Shown: piece by piece, positions 1-13,663 of the stretch
Layout: each line of letters starts with the position of its first letter
How positions within the stretch are numbered: position 1 is the first letter of the stretch
DNA from: Pegea sp. RAD2-039
Taxonomy: Eukaryota; Chordata; Thaliacea; Salpida; Salpidae
Assembly (NCBI GenBank): GCA_034620365.1
Contig: JAQGEQ010000041.1
Location: forward strand, 1 to 64,000
Length of the DNA stretch: 64,000 bases
Reading direction: 5' to 3'
Made by a program: the position numbers and the translations under genes
The notes under the pieces: generated by a model
Told to the model about the DNA's origin: nothing
The model's database searches: none
Seen by the model: the letters and a program-made list of their open reading frames with translations, nothing else

Positions 1-2410
1 TTTTTTCGTATTTTGTTTGTTCAAATAAAGATAAAATCATTTCAACTATCAACTGATCTTTACAAAGTGAACTTTTTTGGGGTTTTTGTTTTCTATACAT
101 AATATCCTTAAAATATAATCCATTTAGTAAAGTCAATTATTTAACAACGATTTATTCTTAACCTTTTAAATGTTTTATTTCTATTTGCTTTGTCGTCAAC
201 TTTTTTATCGTATCAATAAAATATTTGTTATCATTTGCTTTCGAATTTTTGCTGATATGTGCTTAAGATCTGATTTTATTTAATTATCAAATATTTCCAT
301 AAAATTTTTTTGATTGATTGAATTACTATTAATTTTATTGAATTATAACAATAAATATTACTGAATAACTATATCTATACTTTTCATCTACAGAAGAGAA
401 TTTGAAAATGTTGATAACTTGGGTGGATTTAATTTTAACTCAAAGAATTAGTTGTTTAAACGTTTTTTTAATGTTAAGTTTAAATAACAAAATAATTTGC
501 TTAAAGCATTAAATAATGTGGAACTATTTTCAGTAATAAATAATTACGAAAGTAGTGATATCAATTTGTTGTTTCTTTGTTTTGTAGCAAGTATGTTCTC
601 AATTCATTTTGTTTACTTTTGAAAATAACTCACAATTTGATGTTTTTAATTCTAAAAGTGGTAAAAACTAAATAATACAATAAATAATTACTGAAAGAAA
701 ATCTATAGTAACTGTTTTATCTTTTTTCTGCTTCGTCTCTTTGAATTAAAAAGTTTGTTAGAATATTAACACAATCCAAATTTTGTATTTCTGAAAAGTT
801 TTAAACAGGTGTGATTTGTTACTAATCTATTTTGTTTAATTTATGAAATAAGAAAGAAAGTTTAATAAAAGTAAATAGGAAATCACAAAAAAATATTTGG
901 AAGAAGAAATATTTACGTGACAGAAACGTAAAATTCAACTTTCATTTTGTTTATTACAATATTTGCACAAAATAATATAAACCATTGTCTTTAAAAGAAC
1001 AAAATAGTTTCATAAATTATCTTTATTTTAGTTTTCTTTCTATAAGTATTTAAAACAATTAACAAATGTTATTAGAAAAAAGTTAATAAATTCATTTTTT
1101 CAAATTATTGCGTGTAGGTAAATGTTTTATTATATTTTATTTAAAATATTCTATTAATTAAGAAAACTAATGAAAATGAAACTTTTAATATTTGTTGAGT
1201 TTCTTAGCAATCGTCATTATCAAATTTGAACAAAGACAAAAGAAGTAAATTCAATATCTTCAAAATATTCGATGAAGAACAAAAAACTTTGAACCAAAAT
1301 TTGATTTAAAATAAAATGCAAATGATGTTTTAATATCACTTCAAAAAGCTTTATGAAAATTATTTTCAACTAACTCAATATTTATTCACCAAATTTTCTA
1401 TGAAAAATATTTTCAAACTTGCTTCACTATATTGAAAAGAAAAAGTTTTCTGCAATAATATAAAATTTCATAAATATTTTGAATATTAAATGACCTTACT
1501 TAAGTAATTTATAATAGCTAGATTCTTGATACTTTTTTATATTTAAATCATCGATTGAACTGGTAGAAGTAGTAGATTTCTAACACTTTCAATTGCAGCA
1601 TTTTCAGAGGTAAAAACAAACAATTGTAGAAGATTACATAATATGAATAAATAATAACTGTATCTTCAAAATATCACTAAATTTTTATAATTTTATCAAA
1701 CTCTAAAAACTGATTATAAACATTTAGAGGTATAAAAAGCTAGCAGTGATGTTTAGAATGGCAAATTTTTAAAACAAATCTTTTTACTTCTAACTCCAAA
1801 AATTGTTTTTAAAAACCGAAAATTAGTAAATAAAAAAGGATTTAGTAAAAATAAGATCAGATTTAAATAACTTAAGTTTAAAAAGCCTTTAAGTTATTTT
1901 TGAATTTATGTTAGAAATTGAAAATAAATCATATAAAAAATTCAATTATTTAGTATAATCACTAATAATTGTAAAATAAAAATGGTTTCTTGGAATAGTT
2001 TCTATTTAAAAGTTATACATCAAAATAAAATAAGATGTGAACGAATATCTTCATTAATCACCTAACAATGGGAGGTTGTTGAAAAAAAAGTTATTTGAGA
2101 AGCAATCACATTGAAAAGAATTATTATCAAACACTTCGTATAAAAGTGAGTAAATAAAATGATAATTAAGTCATGGGTTTGTGATATTTGAATTTGATGA
2201 TTCTATCAGAGGGGCGTTCAAAATGTTAAAGTTAAATATGTTTACTATAATTTGTTTGGATGTTAATCCCTCAAAGTGAAGGCTTGTTTGACTTTAACAA
2301 AGCTGCAAAAAGATTTAATCAACAAAAAGACCTAAGAACTTCTTTTTTAATTCAATAAATCCCTAAAGACATTTAGGCGGCTTTTAATTGTTTAACAGTG
2401 AATACCGTTA
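1..2410. other. AT-rich stretch without a recognisable gene
   Basis: Six-frame reading shows only short AT-rich frames and no family motif. It ends at the promoter of the microseminoprotein-like gene. Distal exons of a gene to the left cannot be excluded. Confidence 0.5.
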
Positions 2411-2420
2411 GTTGTAAAAG

Positions 2421-2428
2421 TATATAAA
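2421..2428 (+). promoter_or_regulatory. TATA box of the microseminoprotein-like gene
   Basis: The sequence TATATAAA lies about 80 bases before the start codon. Transcription would be expected to start about 30 bases further on, near 2450, which leaves a 5' leader of roughly 50 bases. A clear TATA box fits a strongly expressed secreted-protein gene. Its position is seen; its use is inferred. Confidence 0.55.
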
Positions 2429-2500
2429 TGAGGAACGTTTGAAGTAGATACAACATTTCAGGGAATCAAACCAGAAACACGACAATTACTTTGCAGCAAA

Positions 2501-3286
2501 ATGAAGGTAAGACTCTTTAGACATCTAAATTGTTTAAGGAGTGAAGATGACGAATTTGTGAATTTTCCAACAGACTTTTTTGGCGATTACTCTTTTGATG
2601 GTTGCTCTCATTTGTGAGATCAAACCGATCAATGCTCAATGCTCAGCATCAATGTCTTGTTTTGATGAAGACACAGGTATCCACTACAGTAATAATCAAA
2701 AATGGCAAAAGGACTTGTGTATGGATTGCAGCTGCTCAACCTCTAAGACTTTGATTGTGAGCGAAAAGAATTAACTTTTGATCAGTTGTTGCTGCTAGTA
2801 TCATTTTGTTGGATTTAAAACTGAAATATTTTGTTTGTAGAAAACTTGTGACTTTTGGATGCTTGCTTATTTCACCAAAGAAGTCAAAGTAGAAGCTGAA
2901 GATGCTGATGCTGTGATGGCAAACACTAAATATGTGTGTAATGATGTAGTGACAGAAGAACAAGCCAAGGACATCCCGGCAAGTCATTTGGTTCGATTTT
3001 ATGTCCACTCAGAATTCAGTTCTTGCTGTTCCAGGTTTTTACTACTTTTTCAAAATTTAAATTTATTTTTGATGTTTAGATTGATTTTGTAAATATAAAT
3101 TTGAGTTTAATTTCTAGAAAAGTAATTTTCAATGCTATAAAATTGATTTACTACAGACTTGCAACACCTGTTGGAGTTCATGCTGATTGTGTTGCTAATT
3201 TGAAGAAAGATAAATGTGAATACGAAGTTGTAAATCGTGAAACTGGTGAAAAATGTGAACATGGCTTTGGAATGATTGGAAAGTAA
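2501..3286 (+). CDS. Beta-microseminoprotein-like secreted protein
   Basis: Coding exons are 2501-2506, 2574-2756, 2841-3034 and 3157-3286, giving 170 residues. The first exon encodes only Met-Lys. A signal peptide (MKTFLAITLLMVALIC, then a likely cut after NAQ) precedes a cysteine-rich chain. Family hallmarks visible are W-Q-K-D-L-C-M-D-C-S-C, then C-C, then ATPVG and the end segment K-D-K-C-E-Y-E-V-V. In vertebrate PSP94/MSMB these sit in the same order (W-x-x-D-x-C-x-x-C-x-C, CC, STPVG, DCKYIVV). The protein is longer than the usual mature chain of about 94 residues because some 40 residues, acidic and with one cysteine, separate the two cysteine groups. An AATAAA signal is at 3407-3412. 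The family assignment rests on motif recall. The molecular role is not settled even in vertebrates, so none is given here. Confidence 0.82.
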
Positions 3287-3289
3287 AAA

Positions 3290-3890
3290 CTGTCAATTAT
3301 TGATTGGTTTAATTACCAATTGATGTAAAAAACAATTTTTCTTTGTAATTGGTATCGATATGTTAAAGTATTTGGGTTTTATGTTATGTGATAATCAACT
3401 GGTGATAATAAAAGATGTTAAAGAAATTAGAAATTGTTTATTTAGTCGATTATTCAGCTTTGAAATTTATACAGTATGAACATTTCAATTTTCTAAATAT
3501 AATTCTATAAAGTTCTCATTTGTTAACTTTTTTGAAAATTTTATTTAAGTCCCTTTTGGTTTTAGTTTCTGACACAAATGAAAGGTTTGTAGTTGCAGCA
3601 ATACTAGAAAGTTAGAGAGTCTTGCAATATTAAACAGGTTCACTGTAGTTTTTCTGAAAGATTTGATCATTTTTTTAGCTTTTGAAACGAATTAAAAATT
3701 TAGAAGTAAAATGATTTGCAATTATAACAAGATTTCTACTGATAAAGAAAATTTAATTTGTTTTATTTTTAAATAGACTAAACTAATTGCTACTTAACTA
3801 CTTCCAATATACTTATAATACTAGTGAGGGTCAACTTCTTTTCTTTAAAGCTGGTTTTTAATCTTTCTTCTTCAGTTATGTGCGATGTAG
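3290..3890. other. 3' flank with polyadenylation signal, otherwise AT-rich
   Basis: The stretch holds the AATAAA at 3407-3412 that probably ends the microseminoprotein-like transcript. I see nothing else before the LINE remnant that follows. Confidence 0.4.
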
Positions 3891-4130
3891 ATAGCGTCAT
3901 TAGGAGCGATTTGCTGTGATATCTTTACACTTTCTAGTAATGACATTAAGCGATTTCATATCGCGCTTGCATGTATCTTTGAAACCTAAACAGGGACGAC
4001 CGATGTTGTGTTTAGGTTTATATATATCCTCATGAAACAAATCCTTTGGTATATGTCCGTCATCTTTTTGACGGTCGTGTCTCAGCCAGCGAGGTCTTTG
4101 CTTGCATAGCATCTTATAATTTCATCAACT
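3850..4130 (-). mobile_element. Remnant of a LINE 3' coding end
   Basis: A 70-codon open frame at 3900-4112 reads RPRWLRHDRQKDDGHIPKDL, then GRPCLGFKDTCKRDMKSLN. This matches the recurring end segment of animal non-LTR retrotransposon proteins (RWLGH..R.DD.RIPK.., GRP.LR.KD.CKRDLK). No reverse transcriptase core is attached. It is a dead fragment, somewhat less AT-rich than its surroundings. Confidence 0.65.
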
Positions 4131-4509
4131 TCTTTTCTTTAAAATTTCTAAAATTTGACAACGGAATTTATCTATAATCATTTTTTAAATTTGAATAATT
4201 TTTGTAAAGAAGTTTTAGATATCATTGAATCATTAAAAAAAAACTAATAAAAAAGTAAAATATTTTCATTTATAGTTATTTTAAGTAAAACCAGGAATAA
4301 AAAGTTTAGAAACTTATTTCTTTATTCTAAAAGGGATTCTACATGGCACTTTCTGCTCAAGTTATTTTAAATGACTCGCTAAAAAAATCTAAAGAGCTTT
4401 TCGACAACATCTTCTATTTATAAGCAACAAATTTATAAAATTTACGTGATTAGCTACCATCACAACTTTCTTTTTTCCTTATAATCATGCCACTTTTTAC
4501 CTTCAACTT

Positions 4510-4725
4510 CACGAAGTGAAGTTGTAATAAGATTAGGGTGGGAAGAAGTTTTTAGACAAACTTTTAAATATGTCGCAGAAAAACTTAAGACCTTCGTCAT
4601 TAGGCGTGTACTTCCAGTTGAAGGAGGATGGATAATTGTTAATCTTTTTTAAGTTGGCTCTATAGAGGTTAGTCTAGACCATATCACCATTAGGAATATT
4701 TACAGTTAGATTAAATTAGACTATG
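4510..4725 (-). mobile_element. Remnant of a LINE, region between endonuclease and reverse transcriptase
   Basis: The minus strand translates, without long interruption, to a stretch containing LYRANLKKINNY, FNWKYTP and FFCDIFKSLSKNFFP. This resembles the Jockey/CR1-type linker (aNf..L...l....W.......d.w..F......l...f.P) that lies between endonuclease and reverse transcriptase. It may derive from the same insertion as the fragment at 3850-4130, with the reverse transcriptase lost, or from a separate one. The assignment is by pattern only. Confidence 0.45.
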
Positions 4726-5340
4726 AAAAAAAAATAGTCGCAGATGAAAAGAAGAAGAGTAGACGAAACAGATTAAGAGTTTGTTAAGTCGTGGGACGTT
4801 ACAGATCTAAAACATGATGTTTTGAGTGAGCAGGTTCTTGAATAGATTAGTTCAGGAAATTTGTTGATGTAAAATTGAAAACGGAAACAAGAATAACAAT
4901 TGGAAAAATAAAAAGATATAATTAATTGATTTCGGATCATTTCGGAGCATTCTGACACTCAAATGTCTTCGTAAAAGTCAAATTAAATTTATCATTTACA
5001 AACAAGTATTCATTTTTTACCAGAAAAAAAAAGGAAAAAATGGTCCCAAACAATCTGTTTTGGATATTTTGTAAATGAAATGTTTCTGCAAACTTATTTT
5101 GTGTTTCGTGTCTATGAGTCAAATGGCAAATAAATGAAATATTTCCACAAATAATAAAACTAATTAATCAATTTTTTAACAAATAAATTGTTATTTCTAA
5201 TTCTTTTACCGGTTGTTTTCATGTGGAAAAATTCTATTTTATTTATTTATTTGAATTGTAATTGTTTTCAAGAACTTTCTTTTAATACTGACTCACAAAA
5301 ATCTATCATAGAATGATATTTTCAATACAAATAGGATAAT
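4726..5340. other. AT-rich spacer, no gene seen
   Basis: There are two short minus-strand frames (4773-4958, 4937-5122), but they carry no recognisable motif and have ordinary AT-rich composition. Nothing is supported. Confidence 0.4.
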
Positions 5341-5378
5341 AGTTGTTTCTATGTAATGCGTCGTCACCCTGGCTTCAA

Positions 5379-5654
5379 TGACGTCATCATAATTTGTATC
5401 ATCAATGACGTCGCAACATTCAATTGATTCGAAAACAAGATCTAAGAAAAACTAAATTGATGTCACCGCATGTTGCCATAGAAACTTGCCATTAATGCTA
5501 GTTGTTGGCAATTGAAATTGGTTGCGCGTTTCTAGATATTTTAAAGATGTGATGACGTCATCAGTTTCCTAATAGTCTATCTATTAATTACATGACGTCA
5601 TGTTATACCTCCATGATGACTTTCATTCACATTTGTAAGCTTCTCATGACGTCT
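5379..5654. promoter_or_regulatory. Cluster of TGACGTCA (CRE-type) palindromes
   Basis: Perfect TGACGTCA palindromes occur at 5379-5386, 5553-5560 and 5593-5600. One-mismatch copies are at 5406-5413 (TGACGTCG) and 5647-5654 (TGACGTCT). TGACGTCA is the canonical binding site of CREB/ATF bZIP factors. The stretch is clearly less AT-rich than its surroundings and has no coding frame. It lies 3' of both neighbouring genes, so it could be a distal enhancer, an unannotated promoter or part of an unrecognised repeat. The sites are seen; the function is inferred. Confidence 0.4.
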
Positions 5655-5659
5655 TTGAT

Positions 5660-6230
5660 ATCTGCATTGATGTTATCAACACCGAATAAAAGAAATTATG
5701 CACAAAAAAGTAATTTTATTCAGCCAAAGTAACTTTATGTTCGAGAAAATTAATAAAGATTAAAATAAAAGTAAATTTTTGAAAACTGCTTTTCATAAAA
5801 ATGAAAAATATGGGAATTCTCGAAAACACAAAATCTTTTTTGATAATAACCAAAGTTAGTAAAAGCAAAATTGAAAATTAATTATTCTAGAGTCAACATC
5901 CAATCCAGTAAATGTAAGATTTGAGTCAACTTTAAAAAATCAGATTCAAAATATTTAAAATAAACCACTCGTTAGTCACTGTTATTGATAAAATCGTTTT
6001 CAAAAACTTATTTTCAACAATTTCATTTTTATTACCAATGTTGATAACTTCTTAGTTTATTAGTAAATTTGCGATTAAGTAGATAAGTGATAAATAGATT
6101 TTAATCATAAAGATTAACTTTAATTTAAGATTGGCTGCAAACAGGATTAGGTTTTTATAATAATAAAAGTATTATAAAAGTATAAAAGCTAAAAACTAGC
6201 TATTTGATTTGAGCTTCAAATTCAATTGAA
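5660..6230. other. AT-rich spacer, 3' flank of the receptor-like gene
   Basis: I see no coding exon or repeat. The 3' untranslated region of the minus-strand gene ending at 6232 must lie here. Confidence 0.4.
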
Positions 6231-6231
6231 A

Positions 6232-8805
6232 TTATTGTGGGACTGAATCATAAACATTAATGATGTTAATGCTGCTGCCATCTGCTTTTTTCACATGTTG
6301 ACAACAACTTGTATCTTCATAGTTTTCATCTCCAATAACCACTTCATCGACTATAGTATCATTATATACAGGAGATTGAACATTTTCTGCAACATCAGTA
6401 ACTGTTTCAAAGTTCTGAGTAATATTCTTAAGATGTGGATATCTATCTCTGAGTGAAAAAGATTGAGACACATCAACAATTTGATGTTTTTCCACTTCTT
6501 TTCTTTTAATTTGATCTTCACAAGAAGCTGGCTTAGAAATTTTGCCTAAAAAATATAGATAAATAATAGAATGTAAATATCAATTCAAAAATTTAACAAA
6601 CATGTCTTACTCATAAATGCAAATTTCATTGAAGTCTTTAAGCAACAACATGTTAAATGTTCAGTTTCATTTTCACAGCATATCAACATCTTTTCATTTA
6701 ATTTTCTATTTAGCAAAGAAACGGTTAAAACTACTGTTTTTAGCTCAAAAAATTTAATTCTTTTCTCAGTTCTTTAGCAAATATGAGTTTATAAAGACAT
6801 GTTTATGAACTAACTTAATTACATGATGTTTGCAAAATTTCTAGGAAAATTATGAAGGATTGATGAGTAGTACAATAGGTTGTTATTTATAAATTATTAT
6901 ATGATAAATTAGTAATACAAAGTTTCGACCTTTTGAAATAGATAAGCAATAAAATCATCGAAAGAAAACAAACTCCTGCAAGTGTAAAGCTCCAAATAAC
7001 GACATCTAGTGTATAGCATGAAGAAACAGCTCAAATGAAAATAAAAGAATAATTTAGTGAAGCAAATATTTAGACACAACGATAATGTTTAATAAAGCTT
7101 AGAATTATTCCGTAAGTTGTAAACATAAGGTTTAATTTTTATGAAGAGTTATTTTATTCTTGTACAATTTAAAAAAACACCTAAAAGAAAAAAAAAAATC
7201 TAAGGTTATTAAAAAACTAAATTTGTTTAAAGTATTGTTAGCTATGTTTACTTGTTGACTGATTTATTTTGAGTTCTGCTATAATAGGTTTGTAAACTCC
7301 ACTGCAAGAAATAGGAGTTATTTCGACAATTCCAAAGTTAGCTTGTAGTTGAGTTTTAAAAGTAAATTCCATTTGATCTTCATAGTTCGGTTTAAGCATC
7401 AGTTGATTAACCAAATATATGAATAAGATGTCAGTTGTTTTTTTGTCATAAACAACAATCTAAACATTTAAATTGTTTATCTATTTTTTACTAAAGAAGT
7501 ATTTAGACTCTAGCAAGTTATATATATATATAGTTAAAAGAATTTGAAACTTATCATAAATAATGATTCAGATTTTTGCAAAAATATACAAATTGATTTG
7601 TTAACAGTTTTATTTAAACATAAGAAACGTTAAATCTTATTGAAATAAGACTGAACCATTTACTCTGTAAGCAGCTACACTTGGTTTGCTGGTCCATTTT
7701 ACTTTATAGTCTTCATTACATTTAATTACTGAAGCTTTAAAAGAATTGTTATCTGTTGAAAAAAGAAACTTTGCTTGAAAACTTTTAAGATTATCAACAT
7801 GAAATAAGTAAAGTTAATCATCATTTAGTTTAATCGTTTTATTAATAAATGCTTTTGTTGACTACTTTTTAACTTCAACAATTTTGAACATCTTTTGTTC
7901 ACTAATGCCAGTAGTTAAAACATTTTTCTCTTTATTATTTTATTTTGCTTAATAATAATCATAAGAAAATTTAAAAATAAATTCTACACGCAATAAATGT
8001 TACAACTATTTAACTTTTATTAAATCAGAAATAGTTAAATACTTCTTAGTATATTATACAAACAAACTATTAAAATTTACAAATTCCTTTTTTTGTAGAT
8101 GGTCAATTCTTTTAAAACGCAAAACTCATTTTGATCAATATCTCAAAAATGTTATTTTGTTAGAAATTAAGCTTAGAAATTAAGCTAAAGCCCGATTACA
8201 AGTTACTACAATAATCAATTACTATAGCATTATAGATTAACTCATTTAAAATCGTATTCTAGCCTCTGAAGAAAATTATTCTGAATACTTATTTACTTCG
8301 TCCAAACTTAAACTCACATTTTATAAAACCATCAGAATATTTGTTGCATATTTCATTTAAATTTAGATGACATGATCCGTTGTAGACATTAGCAGTCTTC
8401 ATGCCAACATATGAAGAAAGATCACATTTACTTGGGACTGATAATTGAGAAGATAAAGAGACTGGGAAACAAATACATTTACTTTCTTCGCTATCCACGT
8501 CAATACTTTCAACTGCAGTAAAATATTTCTATAAGGTATTGAGCTGCTAAAACGACTTCAAAACTTTTTTAAAGAAATAGTAAAAAGTTGAAAACTGAAT
8601 AATTACCTACAGAAGATTTAATTTATACAAAGTATTTGTCAAAACTTACTAGTCAAATCGGTTTCTTATATCTAAAATTGATAGTTACTTAAATATCAGG
8701 TACACTATTAAATTTAGCATCAAATGATCGATAAAAAACTAAATACTAACTTGAAAATATTAAACAACAGATAACTAAAAGCGCTGAACAAGTATTTTTA
8801 GACAT
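6232..8805 (-). CDS. Unrecognised type I single-pass membrane protein, receptor-like
   Basis: Six exons join in phase: 8751-8805, 8297-8512, 7664-7752, 7252-7459, 6919-7005 and 6232-6545 (322 residues). The N-terminus MSKNTCSALLVICCLIFS is a signal peptide. The ectodomain of about 195 residues has several cysteines. It contains a KWTSKPSVAAYRIVVYD segment whose W and Y-R-V-V-Y spacing recalls a fibronectin type III fold. A hydrophobic helix (VVIWSFTLAGVCFLSMILLL) is followed by a basic stop-transfer KRSK. The cytoplasmic tail of about 110 residues has four tyrosine sites: RYPHL, PVYNDT, ENYEDT and VYDSV. This layout suits a small cytokine- or Ig-type receptor, but I do not recognise the family. 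The donor of the membrane exon is uncertain: AAAAG/GTCG at 6930 is an alternative, and a 25-base mini-exon at 6611-6635 is possible. Confidence 0.6.
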
Positions 8806-10091
8806 GTTCAAGTTATAAACAGAAAACTTTCTGATTTCTTGATAGCCTGGTTAATGAAATCACTTTCATTTAAAAGAGAAACTTCTTGAGATAGAGATTT
8901 AACCTTTTTTATTAAGCAAATAAAATTACTTTCCTTTTTTTTCATCAGGAAAAAATATAATTTATCTTATCTGAGTAATTTTCGTATCTTAATGGAAGTA
9001 TATTTACAAAATAGGCCTGTCCTTTGCCTTCAAATATTTTCTTTTATGATATGTAGTTTTAAAAATTATTACTTCCTTAAAGTTTACTTATAACAACCAA
9101 CTTTTCTAACATTAAGTTTTAAAAGTTGGTTAAATTTTCTGTTAATTTATAATAAGTTTTAACTGATTAATACAAAGACTTGTCAAACTTACAAGATTTA
9201 GCTTTCACTTAAATTGTAAGGAAGAAGCTTACAAGTTAAGTTGCTTGTTTTGATGCGTAGTGCAAGCTTTGATTTATAATATAAGCAATACTTCCTCATA
9301 TCCAATCAACGCAAAAAATCTAAATAAACGCACGTCCAACTAAAAAGCTCTTAGTTTTTAAAAACAAAAACAAGTTTAAAATAATAATACCATTTCTAGA
9401 AAAGATGGGCATTTCTGGAAACATTTTAGGTTTTAAAAAATATGAATGTCAAGTTATCTATAGTAAGTAAACCTTTAAGTAACTTTTTTGATATCTTAAA
9501 TTTCTCAAAAAATTCACTGAAAGACATTTTTTACTTGTTTACTTAGCTATAAATTAAGCCAAAAAGTAAAAGACCATTTTGTTTTAATTTTCGTTAATTT
9601 TTACTAACTTATTGATTACAAGAATCTATTTATAGTTTTGTTTTTACTATATTTTGGTAAACCAAATTATTAGTTTTAATCTGAGATACCAAAATTAATT
9701 TGTTCTTCTGTTTTAAACTATTCAGATGTTTTATTTAGTAGTTTTGTTTGTCAATTATTTATATCACAACTATATTTATATTTATCAGTACAAATTTGTT
9801 TTTTATTTTAAAGATTTTTAATAAGTCCAATTTGTTTTGTAGTTTATATTTTTACAATTTATTTTTAATATTTTTCAAAGTAATTTTAGTTTACTTTCAT
9901 TTAATAAAGTTTGATAAAATTTTAAACTATAAGACAAAGTTTATGTTTTTATATAATCTTATATAGTTGAACTTTATTTGTAAATTTGCTTTGCATCATT
10001 TTTTATTTCAATATATTTTTACTTTTAGAATAATTTTAGTTATAACACTTTGTTTTTTTTTTGTTTAAATCTTAAGAAAAAAATAGATAAG
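8806..10091. other. AT-rich spacer between divergent genes
   Basis: This lies between the start of the receptor-like gene (-) and the RCBTB gene (+), so it should hold both promoters. No TATA box or other site stands out. The open frame at 9748-9966 is a run of Phe, Ile, Leu and Tyr codons from AT-rich DNA and is not accepted as a gene. Confidence 0.4.

Positions 10092-13663
<3,572 letters not shown>

Noticed and set aside
4773..5122. Two overlapping minus frames
   Set aside because: Phe- and Lys-rich, no motif and no splice logic joining them.
9748..9966. 72-codon plus frame rich in Phe, Ile, Leu and Tyr
   Set aside because: The composition simply follows T-rich DNA. There is no splice-compatible partner and no motif, and it sits between two genes as spacer.
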